From CAYMCO01 sp964388955 (GTDB lineage: Bacteria; Chloroflexota; Anaerolineae; Anaerolineales; E44-bin32): 62,217 nt of DNA. Every line of letters starts with the position of its first letter. Position 1 is the stretch's first letter. Position numbers and translations under genes: made by a program. A model generated the notes under the pieces. It had not been told where the DNA came from. It searched no databases and was given only the letters and a program-made list of their open reading frames with translations. The stretch covers positions 1 through 62,217 of the forward strand of contig CAYMCO010000035.1 of the NCBI GenBank assembly GCA_964388955.1. Direction: 5' to 3'. Of this stretch, positions 25,790 through 35,213 are shown in pieces.

Positions 25790-26299
25790 ATGACGCACAC
25801 ACTCGTCCGGCAACTCCATTTTGCCCGGCAGGAGTTGATCCGCTGTCTGCGGGGGATGAATGAGGCGGACGCACAGATTCGCGTGGGCCCCATGAACTGC
25901 GCAAGCTGGATCGTGGGGCACCTGGCGGACCAGGAGAATCACTATTGGGTGCGCCTCGGCCAAGGGAGGAGGATTCGGCCGGAGATACATGAGCTGTGCG
26001 GATTTGGGAAACCGGCCAGCACGCCGCCTCTGGGGGACATGTGGGATGCCTGGCGGGAGATCACCCGGGCGGCCGATGTTTGTCTGAAGGACCTGAAGGA
26101 CGAGGATCTGGATGGATGGCTGCGGCCTCCGGAGAGCCCGTATGCCGAGCCTGTGGGCGTCATGCTGCTTCGAGCGATGTATCATTATTGGTTCCACATT
26201 GGGGAAGCCCATGCGATCCGACAGCAGCTTGGGCACATCGATCTGCCTGATTTTGTGGGGGAAATGCCCACCGATTTGCACCGCTCGAACGCCGAGTGA
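25790..26299 (+). CDS. DinB-family protein
   Basis: 169-aa four-helix-bundle protein of the DinB/YfiT type. The metal-binding histidines are likely in WIVGHLADQENHYW (about residue 44) and in the C-terminal pair YHYWFHIGEAHAIRQQLGH. Members include metal-dependent thiol-S-transferases (bacillithiol or mycothiol) and many of unknown role. The ATG has a strong AGGAGG site. One of few plus-strand genes in the left half. Confidence 0.85.
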   Translation: MTHTLVRQLHFARQELIRCLRGMNEADAQIRVGPMNCASWIVGHLADQENHYWVRLGQGRRIRPEIHELCGFGKPASTPPLGDMWDAWREITRAADVCLKDLKDEDLDGWLRPPESPYAEPVGVMLLRAMYHYWFHIGEAHAIRQQLGHIDLPDFVGEMPTDLHRSNAE

Positions 26300-26311
26300 G
26301 GGACGGCCAAC

Positions 26312-26803
26312 ATGCCAAAAGGAGATCTCGATCTGCAGGCAGTGATCTTCGACCAGGATGGTCTGATGCTGGACACCGAGCCGGCTGCTTATCGCGGCTG
26401 GCGGGATGCTCTGGCCGAGCAGGGACATGTCCTCACGCAGGAGCAGTACGGTAAGGTGGTCGGCCGGAGCAGCCAAAGCGTACGACGGGTGATGATGGAT
26501 TTCTACGGGGAGGATATCCCCATCGACGCATTGATCGAGCGCAAGAATGCGCTCATCGAAGCGGATTTTGACACGAACGGGATCCTGCCCAAGGCGGGGA
26601 TATTCGAGCTGCTAAGGGTGGTTGATGCGATAGGGCCGCCCGGAATCGAGCGCGCGGGGTCATTTCAGCCGTCATGCCTTCTCCATATCCGGCCTCAAGG
26701 CCGAGCCGCTTCCGCGGCAGCCTTGAGGTGTTCGAGGATCTGCGGGGTGAGTTTCACGTCGAAGACCTTGGCGATGATCTCGGCCCAGCCCACCACAAAG
26801 TAG
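26312..26803 (+). pseudogene. C-terminally truncated HAD hydrolase (beta-phosphoglucomutase-like)
   Basis: Starts as a normal HAD phosphatase or mutase: FDQDGLMLDTEP holds the nucleophile and acid/base Asp, and a helical cap follows to about residue 105 (PKAGIFELL). At about 26620 homology stops. The rest of the frame is antisense to the oppositely oriented gene at 26695-27654, so motifs II-IV (Ser/Thr, Lys, second Asp pair) are missing. The gene appears cut by a deletion or by insertion of the neighbouring cluster. The start is 12 bases after the DinB-like gene, so they were once co-transcribed. Confidence 0.8.
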
Positions 26804-27654
26804 TGCCAACCGTCATAAACATGCAGGTTTCGCCGGCGCATCTGGGCGCGGGCCTGACGGAGGAAATCCAGCTCTCCCCGATAGTTGAGCTCCCAGGCGA
26901 TGCCGTCCTGGGGAAGGATGCCCTCGTCGGTGATCGGCGAGCCGGGGATATCCTTGCCCATACCGGTGGCGTTGATCACCAGCGATCCCGCCGGCAGTGC
27001 GCCCATGCGGCAGTCGTTCTCCTGAGGTTCGGCATTGAGCACGAGGGCGACTTGCATGCCGGAATCGGGGATCCGATCGAGCAGGCCGCGCGCGTTCTCC
27101 AGACGAGCGGGTTCGATGTCGATCAAAGTCATTCGGGCCGGACGGTCCTCCCGGGGATGCCGGGTGGCAAAGTAGGTGGTGATCGCCACCCCGGCTCCGC
27201 CGGCCCCCAGACACATGACCTCCGCGCCCGTGGATGCCCAATGCCCCGGGCCGAGGATTTCCTCAAGAGCCATTCCCGAGGTAATGGGGTCCTTGGCATG
27301 GCCTCGGACGCGCCCTTCGCGCTTGGAAATGCCGGAAACCTCATTACAGAGCTGGGCGTAGTGGTCCAAGTCGTCAAACAGGTCGCGCGCCGCCTGCAAC
27401 AGATCCAGCTTGTGGGTCGTAACCAGCGCGCCGAGGGAGAGCGGGTCATCCCGTATCTGCCTGACCACCCGGCGGTAGTCCTCGGAGGGGGCGTGTATGG
27501 GCAGATCCACTCCCAGCAATTGCGCCCCCTGCAGTCCGAGCATATCGGCCCAGCGGGGGAAGACATCGTTGATCGAAGACGCGCCGGTCGTCACTCCCAC
27601 AAAGTACATTGTGGGCCGCACCCGTTCGATAATCGCCTCGCCTTCGCCGTTCAC
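26695..27654 (-). CDS. Shikimate-dehydrogenase-like oxidoreductase (AroE family paralogue)
   Basis: 319 aa. The N-terminal substrate domain has the AroE-type catalytic lysine in VTTHKLDLL, NEVSG and DPITSG. The Rossmann domain begins at MCLGAGGAGVAITTYF and is followed by IDIEPARLENA. It is longer than AroE, lacks the usual SxS start motif and has SSINDVFPRW instead, so it probably does not use shikimate. GTG at 27654 is the taken start; the Shine-Dalgarno sequence is weak. It sits with a SIS protein and NagA, hinting at an amino-sugar or sugar-acid substrate (inference). Confidence 0.78.
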   Translation of the reverse strand: MNGEGEAIIERVRPTMYFVGVTTGASSINDVFPRWADMLGLQGAQLLGVDLPIHAPSEDYRRVVRQIRDDPLSLGALVTTHKLDLLQAARDLFDDLDHYAQLCNEVSGISKREGRVRGHAKDPITSGMALEEILGPGHWASTGAEVMCLGAGGAGVAITTYFATRHPREDRPARMTLIDIEPARLENARGLLDRIPDSGMQVALVLNAEPQENDCRMGALPAGSLVINATGMGKDIPGSPITDEGILPQDGIAWELNYRGELDFLRQARAQMRRRNLHVYDGWHYFVVGWAEIIAKVFDVKLTPQILEHLKAAAEAARP

Positions 27655-27707
27655 ATCAACCCTGCCCCGCTCACGAATTTCCTTGCCAGGTTTCCTTCCT
27701 GGGCACC

Positions 27708-28463
27708 CTACGCACCGCCAGTTGCATCTACAGCCTGGACGCCGGGGATCTCGTTGCGGATGAGCCGGCCCCGGTAGCGCTCGGCCACCACCCGGTTGTG
27801 GCGATCGCCGCCGGGGGCGTTTGAGCTGGCGACCACCGGCGGCTCGAGGCCCCGCTCCACCATGATCTCGGCGGCCCGGGATGTGAGCGCCTCGACGATG
27901 GCCGCACCGACGACGGTGGAGGTCGCCCCCACTTTCCAGCCGAGGCCGGGCAGCGGCAGCGCCGCGTCGCCCAAGACGCCGTGGGTGTCGATGACGATAT
28001 CGGCGTTGTCCATCAGCTTCTGTCCGCTGGGATGTCGGGAGTCAACAGCCGTGGAGTGCGCCAACGAGGTGAGCGCGATCACGGTGGCCCCGACCGCTTG
28101 GCCTTGCATGGCGATTTCGAGCGGCAGCGGATTGATCCCCGAATTGGATATCACCACCAACGCGTCTCCGGCTTGTAGGTCATAATGTGCCAGCAGCACG
28201 GCGCCGAATCCGGGGAGCCGTTCAGCATCGCCCCACAATGGGTCGGGGATTGGTAGGGCGGGCGCGAGGCCGCCCGCTCGCCAGAAAGCCTCGCGCGCGA
28301 TCAAGGCAGAATGCCCGCTGCCGAAGAGATAGAACCCCTTGTCCTCTCCCAGTGCGGTGGCGATGGCGGCTGCCCCACGCTCGATCGCCTCACGAGATTC
28401 ATCCTGAACCTGCTGCAACTGCTCAATGCAGATCGAGAAGAAGGCTGCTATCAAGTCATCCAT
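27708..28463 (-). CDS. SIS-domain sugar phosphate-binding protein
   Basis: 251 aa with a single SIS fold: FYLFGSGHSALIAREAFWRAGG near residue 44, DALVVISNSGINPLPLE near 100 and ALTS. This is the arrangement of UPF0309/YiaJ-like sugar isomerase domains related to MurQ and GmhA. These bind phosphosugars and act as isomerases, lyases or sensors. ATG preceded by GGAGGGG. The start overlaps the nagA stop by 8 bases, so it follows NagA in one mRNA. Confidence 0.83.
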   Translation of the reverse strand: MDDLIAAFFSICIEQLQQVQDESREAIERGAAAIATALGEDKGFYLFGSGHSALIAREAFWRAGGLAPALPIPDPLWGDAERLPGFGAVLLAHYDLQAGDALVVISNSGINPLPLEIAMQGQAVGATVIALTSLAHSTAVDSRHPSGQKLMDNADIVIDTHGVLGDAALPLPGLGWKVGATSTVVGAAIVEALTSRAAEIMVERGLEPPVVASSNAPGGDRHNRVVAERYRGRLIRNEIPGVQAVDATGGA

Positions 28464-29625
28464 GCTCCCCTCCGATATGTGATGTATATATGATTTCGCC
28501 CTGAACGATGGTCAGTGTGGGCTCGTAATCCGCTCCCAGCACGACCATATCCGCGTCATATCCGGCCTTCAAACGGCCTTTGCGCAGTCCCAATATCTCG
28601 GCGGGGACCTGCGCCGCCATGCGGCATGCCTCCAGCATAGAGAGGCCCACAACCTCCACCAGGACGCGCAGCATCTGATTGATGAGCGTCACAGAGCCGG
28701 CCAGGGTGCCGTCCGCCAGTCGAGATGTGCCGCCTTGCACATGGAGCTCGTATCCCTCCCAGGAATACATCCCGGGTGGGGAGCCAGCGGCGGGTGCGGC
28801 GTCGCTGACCAGGCAGACCCGTTCGCATCCCTTCGCACGCACCAGGATGCGCATCGCGGCGGGATGAACGTGGTGCCCATCGGCGATCAACTCGGCGATG
28901 ATCTCATCGTGATCGAGCACGGCGCCCAGGGCGCCCGGCCGGCGGTGATGGAAACCGCGCATCGCGTTGTATGTGTGAGCGGCGTGGTTTACCCCCAATG
29001 CCACGGCGCGACTGATAGTTTCATAGTCGGCGTTGGTGTGTCCCATGGAGGGGATGATTCCCTTATCAACAAGGGTGGGGATGACATCCATCGCATGGCC
29101 CATCTCCGGGGCGAATGTGAGCATGCGAATGCGCCCCCGCGCCGCGTCTTGAAAATCGCGCACATCGTCTTCGGTAAGTGGGTAGAAGAGGTCGGGGCGT
29201 CCCATACCCGCCTGGTCCGGTGAGAACCAGGGCCCCTCCATATGGATTCCCAAGGCCTGGCTTCCCGCCGGAGGCCGCTCGAGAATTTCACACATGTCGG
29301 CGACGTTCTCCAGCAGGCGCTCCCGGGGGGAGACGTATGTGGTGGGCAGGAACGAAGTGATCCCGTGGCTGGGCAGGGCTCGGATGACCTGCGCCAGGTC
29401 AGGTCCGGCGCTGTCGTGACCGTGGGCTCCGTGGAGGTGGAGGTCGATCAAGCCTGGGAGAATCCAGCCCCCGCCGGCATCCAGTACCTGAGCTCCTGCA
29501 GGCGGGGAAAGTGCGCCGGCGGGCCCCGCGGCCAGTATCCGGGATCCCTCGAAGAGCACGCCGCCCGGGTTGTATTCCCTCTCCGGTGTGAGCAACCTGC
29601 CATTGGTGAGTAATCTTGGTGACAT
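28456..29625 (-). CDS. nagA: N-acetylglucosamine-6-phosphate deacetylase
   Basis: 389-aa amidohydrolase that removes acetate from GlcNAc-6-P to give GlcN-6-P. Features are the metal motif DLHLHGAHG, E in HMEGPWF, GHTNADY, NAMRGFHHRRPG and the catalytic aspartate in CLVSDA. ATG at 29625 is chosen by homology, with a weak ribosome site. First of three co-directional genes nagA, SIS and AroE-like. No nagB or transporter is adjacent. Confidence 0.93.
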   Translation of the reverse strand: MSPRLLTNGRLLTPEREYNPGGVLFEGSRILAAGPAGALSPPAGAQVLDAGGGWILPGLIDLHLHGAHGHDSAGPDLAQVIRALPSHGITSFLPTTYVSPRERLLENVADMCEILERPPAGSQALGIHMEGPWFSPDQAGMGRPDLFYPLTEDDVRDFQDAARGRIRMLTFAPEMGHAMDVIPTLVDKGIIPSMGHTNADYETISRAVALGVNHAAHTYNAMRGFHHRRPGALGAVLDHDEIIAELIADGHHVHPAAMRILVRAKGCERVCLVSDAAPAAGSPPGMYSWEGYELHVQGGTSRLADGTLAGSVTLINQMLRVLVEVVGLSMLEACRMAAQVPAEILGLRKGRLKAGYDADMVVLGADYEPTLTIVQGEIIYTSHIGGEHG

Positions 29626-29782
29626 CTCTGTCCATCTTCCGCGCTTCAAGCGCACCAGGTCCTCGGGCGTGGGATGGGCCCGCCCCGCGGATGGCCCCTT
29701 TGCGTGAACTCAGGGCCTCCAAAGAAGAGGCGCTGAAGAGGGATGGTGGCAATCTCTCCATTCAGGGCCACCCTCCCGACCC

Positions 29783-29980
29783 GCGTTCATCCGCGAGCAT
29801 TTCGGCGGAACCTTCATCCAGGATGAGAGCTACTATATTTCGGACTGCAAGCCAGGGTCAAGAGTCTATCTCGGTTTTCAGGCGGATATCCACCCCCAGG
29901 CCTTCCGGGAGGCGCTTGAGCGCAGCCATAAGCAGGGGACCCGCATTGCCATCGATCGGATTGTTCACGATGTGCCCCTC
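29783..29980 (+). pseudogene. Fragment of a class I mannose-6-phosphate isomerase
   Basis: The plus-strand frame through 29783 reads ESYYISDCKPGSRVYLGF and then HPQAFREALERSHKQGT..., the central part of type I PMI (expected sequence around Y-x-V-L/G-x-K-PGA-x-VYLGF). Both the zinc-binding N-terminus and the following FIPAGTVHA motif are absent, and there is no start codon or ribosome site. It is a relic, next to intact amino-sugar genes. The surrounding stretch 29626-30261 has no intact gene. A small hairpin (30162-30181) lies near the histidine kinase stop. Confidence 0.7.
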
Positions 29981-30261
29981 CCAACCTCCGCGACACCGGG
30001 AGGGACGATTCCAGCAAGGTGGGTGAGGTGGAAAGAGGAAGCGGCTGATAGAAGGGCGATTCGGGATGAGGCAGCGAATCCCGGCTCTCTGGCAATTGCC
30101 CAGCGCGGGCGTCCCTCACTATCAAGAGGCCGGCGGGCCACCTCGCAGCCGGGCGAGCGGGCTCGACCCCTCCGGGTCGAGTGTAGCTCGTATCTGCAAT
30201 GGCGGTGGATGCCGCGAGAACCCGGATGCGCCCCTGGGGGGTGGTTGAAGCTGGGCCATGA

Positions 30262-33200
30262 TCAGGCGCCCTGGGATCGGCGCTCGGGCCCCGGCCCGTT
30301 CCGCCCGCCCGCGATGGGCAGCCAAACCCTGAATGTCGTCCCTCTGTCCAAAGAGCTTTGGACCTCAATTCGGCCGGAATGAAGCTGGACGATCTCCCGG
30401 CAGATGGCCAAGCCGAGGCCGGTGCCTGGGGCGGAGGTGTTCCGGCTGGCATAGCCACGGAAGAACCGCTGGAAAATCATCGGGCGCTCCTCCTGGGGGA
30501 TTCCCAATCCGGTATCCGCCACCTCGGCTGTGACCCAAGCGCCCCCATCCAGTTCTCGGCTTCCGGTTCGAAGCACGATCTGGCCGCTCGCTGGTGTGTA
30601 GTTCATGGCGTTTGTCAGCAGATTGGTGAAAACCTGGCCCAGCAGGCGTTCGTCTCCAGACACCGGCGGAATGTCCGCTTGGGGCTCAATGTGCAGGCTG
30701 AGATTCTTCTGGGCCGCCAACCCCCGCCGGTCCGCGACCAGTGAGGAGAGCAGCGCGTTAATGTCCACCGGCGCCGGGTGAAAGCCCGTGGTGCCGGCCT
30801 CCAGGCGCGAAAGCGATAGCAGATCATCAATCAAGAACCGCAGGCGATCGCTTTCCCGGGACAAGGTGTCCAAGTAGCGGGCGTTTCGATCCGGATCCTC
30901 TGTCTGGGCGATGAGGTCCAGGTAGAGTTGGATGTTGGTGAGCGGGGTGCGGAGTTCGTGTGAGACATCGGAGACAAACTGGGACTTGAGGCGGTCGACT
31001 TCCTTCAGCGCGCTGATGTCATGCTGCACGCCCACGAAATTGATAATCTCGCCATGATCGCCCACCAACGGTTGAATGTTGACCGCGGCATCGTAGATGG
31101 TCCCGTCTTTCCGACGATTGACCATCTCTCCCCGCCATGCTTCCCCACGGAGGATTGTCTCCCACATCTGCGTATAGAATCTCTCGTCATGTTCCCCGCT
31201 CTTGTGGATGCTGGGGCTACGGCCGATGGCCTCCGCGGAGGGGTATCCGGTGAGCGCGGTCCAGGCTGGGTTGACGTATTCGATATGGCCCTCGGGATCG
31301 GTCACCATGACCGCATCGCCGATGTTGGCGAGGATCGTCTCCAGGCGGTCGCGCTCCGATTGTAGCGCGGCCTCAAGCGCCTTCCGATCGGAGATATCCA
31401 GAACGAGCGCGGTCATGCCCTGCACGTTCACTTCATCCGTGATCACGCTGACGGCAAGCAGGCATGGAATCGTCTCACCCCGTTGTGAGCGAATGCTGAT
31501 CTCAATGACGTCCTTCGCAGTGCTTTCGCCCCGCAGCAGCGATTGCAGTTGGTTACCCAAGCGGGAATGATCTCCCGTCTGGGGCCTATGGAAAGACTCC
31601 AGGCTGCGACCGATGATGTCGGTCACAGAAAGGCCGATGATGTCGGCCAACGCCTGGTTGGCATAGGTGATCCTGCCCTCCAAATCCAACTGCATGATCC
31701 CGGCGAGTGATGTCTCGACCAGGGCCCTGTAGCGGGCTTCCGAGAGGGCCAGTTCCTGTGTACGCTCGGCAATCTCGGATTCCAGGCGTTGGGCTTGGGC
31801 CGTGATCTGGTTGAACAGGTGTGAGTGTTCAATGGCCACCGCGGCGTGTGCGGCGAAGGCAGATAGCAGATCGACGTCGCTCAGAGCAAAGGGCCGGCCC
31901 ACCCCAAGGCGCCGCACAGTCATCACCCCGAGCGTGCGCTGCCGGACAATCAGCGGGACGAGTACAAGCACTTCCAACTCTCCGGCCCGGGTGTCAGGGA
32001 TCAGCAGGCCGCGGCCTTCTTGATCAGGATCATTGACCAGCAGCGGCTCGCCGCTCTCGGCGACATAACCCACCAACCCCTCCCCCAGCGGGATCTCAAG
32101 AGCCATGATCTGGGTGGCGATGGTATCCATTGCCACCAGGCATCGCAGCATCCCGGTCTCTGGATCCAGGATGTGGATCCGGCTGGCATCGGCTCGCAGC
32201 AAATCGCGCGCCTGTTCCGCAATCAGCTTCAGCACACGCTCGTAATCAAGCGTGGCAGAGACTGAGCGTGCGGTCTGCATGAGCGCCTGGGCCTCCTCCG
32301 CCCTGCGCATGGCCTCCGTGAGTAGCTTTGCGTTTCGTATCGAGATGGCGGCCATGCCGGAGATGGCCTGCAGGGCCGCTGCCTGTCTGGGCGCGAAGAC
32401 CGTCTCTCGACCCAGCCCCATCACGGTGATGGAGCCGATGGTGATTTCACCCACGATGAGCGGCAGGCCCAAGTAGGCGTGGACCCCGGCTTGTCGCCAT
32501 ACATCCAGCGCCCTGGGATCCGCGGCGTAGTCCGCCAACAGCAGCGCTTTCTGCGTGTCAATGATCTCCCAAATGACGCCCTGGTCGCGGGCTTGGGGCG
32601 GGAAATCGATTTGCGCCGGCAGCCCATATGTGCACAAATCCAGGGCGCGGGGTTCGTCCTCATTGATCAATGTGATGGCCCCGGCGTCGGCGCCGGTGGC
32701 CTCCACCGCCAACTCCAGGACCCGATCGAGAACCAGGTCGAGATCCAGCTCACTTGCCACCGCCTCCACGACCGCGTGCTCAAGCCGCTCAAGCTCCAGG
32801 CCCGCCTGCATGGAAGTCCGGGCCCGAGCCTGGCCGATGGCGATGGCGATATGATCCGCCAGGGCCGTCACCATGGTGCAATCGGCTCGGGTCAGCCAGT
32901 CGGCGGTCACGTTGACCGTTCCGATCACAGCCTCTTCCAGGAGCAGAGGGGCAACGATCGCCGGGCAGCCGCCATATCCCCTGCTGACATCGGGGATCTT
33001 CGACAACACGCTCTCGGGGAGGATGTGCTGCAGGATCGCCATTCGGCTGGGGGAGAAGGTCGGCTGGCGTTTCCGGATTGCCCGTAGATGGACTGCGGAC
33101 CGGTTGGGGTCGAAGCGGTGCCCTTCGATTGTTAGGCCTGTGGCCCGCGTGAACTCATGCTGGTGATGGCTGCTGGTGAAGCTGCATTTGACCTCGAGCA

Positions 33201-33390
33201 TCCCCTCGGAGTCGAACAGGGCAACTCCGCCGATCAGATCCAGGGCCCGCAGAGCATCAGCCACCGCCTGCAGGACGGCCTCCTCGTCGCCGTGTGCGTG
33301 GCGACCCACTTCGGCTGCGGCCCGCAACGCAGCCGTCCAGACGGAGGCGGCTTCGGATTGCCGATCTTGGGCGCCGGTCTTGATCGCCAT
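30262..33390 (-). CDS. Multi-sensor histidine kinase (3 GAF, 2 PAS, HisKA, HATPase)
   Basis: 1042-aa soluble kinase with no membrane helix. Order: GAF at about 20-185, GAF at about 210-365, GAF at about 385-535, PAS at about 555-680, PAS/PAC at about 690-815, HisKA at about 825-890 with phosphoacceptor SHELRTPL, and HATPase at about 930-1030 with N box (LLTNAMNY), G1 (VADTGLGIP) and G2 (GTGLGLA). The ATG has AAGGGAG upstream. GAF and PAS modules suggest sensing of small ligands, redox or light. No response regulator is encoded nearby, so it is an orphan. Its 5' end lies at the main strand switch of the window. Confidence 0.92.
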   Translation of the reverse strand: MAIKTGAQDRQSEAASVWTAALRAAAEVGRHAHGDEEAVLQAVADALRALDLIGGVALFDSEGMLEVKCSFTSSHHQHEFTRATGLTIEGHRFDPNRSAVHLRAIRKRQPTFSPSRMAILQHILPESVLSKIPDVSRGYGGCPAIVAPLLLEEAVIGTVNVTADWLTRADCTMVTALADHIAIAIGQARARTSMQAGLELERLEHAVVEAVASELDLDLVLDRVLELAVEATGADAGAITLINEDEPRALDLCTYGLPAQIDFPPQARDQGVIWEIIDTQKALLLADYAADPRALDVWRQAGVHAYLGLPLIVGEITIGSITVMGLGRETVFAPRQAAALQAISGMAAISIRNAKLLTEAMRRAEEAQALMQTARSVSATLDYERVLKLIAEQARDLLRADASRIHILDPETGMLRCLVAMDTIATQIMALEIPLGEGLVGYVAESGEPLLVNDPDQEGRGLLIPDTRAGELEVLVLVPLIVRQRTLGVMTVRRLGVGRPFALSDVDLLSAFAAHAAVAIEHSHLFNQITAQAQRLESEIAERTQELALSEARYRALVETSLAGIMQLDLEGRITYANQALADIIGLSVTDIIGRSLESFHRPQTGDHSRLGNQLQSLLRGESTAKDVIEISIRSQRGETIPCLLAVSVITDEVNVQGMTALVLDISDRKALEAALQSERDRLETILANIGDAVMVTDPEGHIEYVNPAWTALTGYPSAEAIGRSPSIHKSGEHDERFYTQMWETILRGEAWRGEMVNRRKDGTIYDAAVNIQPLVGDHGEIINFVGVQHDISALKEVDRLKSQFVSDVSHELRTPLTNIQLYLDLIAQTEDPDRNARYLDTLSRESDRLRFLIDDLLSLSRLEAGTTGFHPAPVDINALLSSLVADRRGLAAQKNLSLHIEPQADIPPVSGDERLLGQVFTNLLTNAMNYTPASGQIVLRTGSRELDGGAWVTAEVADTGLGIPQEERPMIFQRFFRGYASRNTSAPGTGLGLAICREIVQLHSGRIEVQSSLDRGTTFRVWLPIAGGRNGPGPERRSQGA

Positions 33391-33778
33391 GCTCCCTTTC
33401 CCTGTCCCTAATAATCTAACACGCTCTTGATTCTATACCGGCGCAAAGGCATAGCCATAATGTCCTATCGATTGGAATGGCGTCGCCGCTGTCTTTGCCG
33501 CTGACTGACGAACCGCTGCATTCTCTTTCCTGGGCCTCCTTCCGCTTCCGCTCCGGCAACATGTGAGGGGCCGTGGCTGGGAAGAGGCAGGCGCTGATGC
33601 GCCTGACCCTTCCTTCCCATGAGCGGCGTCGCAGGCTTGGTCCCCTCCGGGACGAGCGGCCTGTGCCCGCCGCCCCTGTGGGTGCTCCCGGGGGCACATG
33701 ATAGAATGCGAAAATGCACGATATGGGACGGACCGCCCAAAGAGACGGCCCAGGTGGACACCCGGCCAGGAGTGGCAA
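33391..33778. other. Divergent intergenic region between histidine kinase and icd
   Basis: 388 bases without a convincing gene. It holds the ribosome site of the kinase gene and the icd promoter. Gene orientation changes from mainly minus to mainly plus here. Confidence 0.6.
33699..33707 (+). promoter_or_regulatory. Extended -10 promoter of icd
   Basis: TGaTAGAAT (hexamer 33702-33707). The predicted start near 33714 gives a leader of about 65 nt before the icd ATG. Confidence 0.45.
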
Positions 33779-35080
33779 ATGGCGTATCAGAATATCACTG
33801 TCCCGTCAGAGGGGGAGACGATTTCCGCCGGCCCGACGGGCCTCAATATCCCCGAGCGTCCGATCATCCCCTTCATTGAAGGCGACGGCACGGGGCCGGA
33901 CATCTGGCGCGCGGCTGTGCGTGTTTTCGACGCCGCAGTGGAAAAGGCCTACCGGGGCAGGAGGAAGGTCGCCTGGATGGAGGTTCTTGCCGGGCAGAAG
34001 GCCTATGATCGCTTCAACGAATGGCTGCCGGAGGAGACCGTCCGGGCATTTGAGGAATTCACTGTGGGGATCAAAGGCCCGCTCACTACGCCCGTGGGAG
34101 GGGGCATCCGCTCCCTGAATGTCGCCCTGCGCAAGCGCTTGGACCTGTATGTGTGCCTGCGCCCTGTCCGCTACTACCCCGGCGTGCCCTCCCCAGTCAA
34201 GCATCCCGAAGCAGTGGATATGGTCATCTTCCGGGAGAACACGGAGGACATCTACGCGGGCGTCGAATTCCAGCTTGGAACAGAGGGAAACAGGCGATTG
34301 CGAGAATGGCTCCGGGGAAACTACCCCGAGGAATACGACAAGATCCGTTTCCCGGAGAGTTCGGGGTTCAGCTTGAAACCGGTGTCAAAGCAGGGCAGTC
34401 AACGCCTGGTGCGGGCCGCCATGCAATATGCCCTGGATAACGGACGGCGCTCCGTCACCCTGGTCCACAAAGGCAACATCATGAAGTATACGGAGGGTTC
34501 CTTCCGCAATTGGGGATATGAGGTCGCCGAGGAGGAATTCGCCGACCGGGCCTACACATGGGCTCAATGGGAGCGGACCAAACGCGAGCGAGGGGAAGAG
34601 GCCGCCAATTCCGAGCAAGACGCCGCGCTGGGTTCCGGGAGGCTGCTCGTGAAGGACGCCATTGCGGATATTGCCTTTCAGCATGTGCTCACACGGCCGC
34701 GCGAGTTCGACGTGATCGCGACCATGAACCTAAACGGCGACTACATATCCGACGCGCTGGCAGCACAGGTGGGGGGGATCGGCATTGCCCCGGGGGGCAA
34801 CATCAACTATGAAACCGGGGACGCGATCTTCGAAGCCACGCACGGCACCGCGCCCAAGTACGCCAACCAAGACAAGGTAAACCCCGGGTCACTGATCTTG
34901 AGCGGCGAGATGATGTTCCGCTATATGGGTTGGGATGAGGCCGCGGATCGGATCGTGCGCGGCATGGCGGGGGCCATCGCCGCCAAGACAGTCACTTATG
35001 ATCTTCATCGCATGCTGGATGATGCCACCCTGCTCAAGACCTCCGAATTCGGCCAGGCCGTGGTTGCGCATATGGAATGA
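33779..35080 (+). CDS. icd: NADP-dependent isocitrate dehydrogenase
   Basis: 433-aa TCA-cycle enzyme oxidising isocitrate to 2-oxoglutarate. GGGIRSLNVALR carries the substrate serine that AceK phosphorylates in enteric homologues. RENTEDIYAGVEF and NLNGDYISDALAAQVGG are typical. APKYA and TYDLHRML keep the Lys/Tyr and Tyr/Arg residues that bind the 2'-phosphate of NADP in the E. coli enzyme. ATG at 33779 has AGGAG 6-7 bases upstream; the frame extends further but without homology. Confidence 0.95.
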   Translation: MAYQNITVPSEGETISAGPTGLNIPERPIIPFIEGDGTGPDIWRAAVRVFDAAVEKAYRGRRKVAWMEVLAGQKAYDRFNEWLPEETVRAFEEFTVGIKGPLTTPVGGGIRSLNVALRKRLDLYVCLRPVRYYPGVPSPVKHPEAVDMVIFRENTEDIYAGVEFQLGTEGNRRLREWLRGNYPEEYDKIRFPESSGFSLKPVSKQGSQRLVRAAMQYALDNGRRSVTLVHKGNIMKYTEGSFRNWGYEVAEEEFADRAYTWAQWERTKRERGEEAANSEQDAALGSGRLLVKDAIADIAFQHVLTRPREFDVIATMNLNGDYISDALAAQVGGIGIAPGGNINYETGDAIFEATHGTAPKYANQDKVNPGSLILSGEMMFRYMGWDEAADRIVRGMAGAIAAKTVTYDLHRMLDDATLLKTSEFGQAVVAHME

Positions 35081-35213
35081 GGGGGAAGAACCCATCACCC
35101 GGCGTCTCGAGAGCTGAGATGGATGCGATGCAAGGCGTAAGTCTCTTGAGTGGGCGTGATTTGGGCGCACTCCGTGTTCCTCCCGCCAGAGGGCTGCCCT
35201 GGGGGATCGCACG

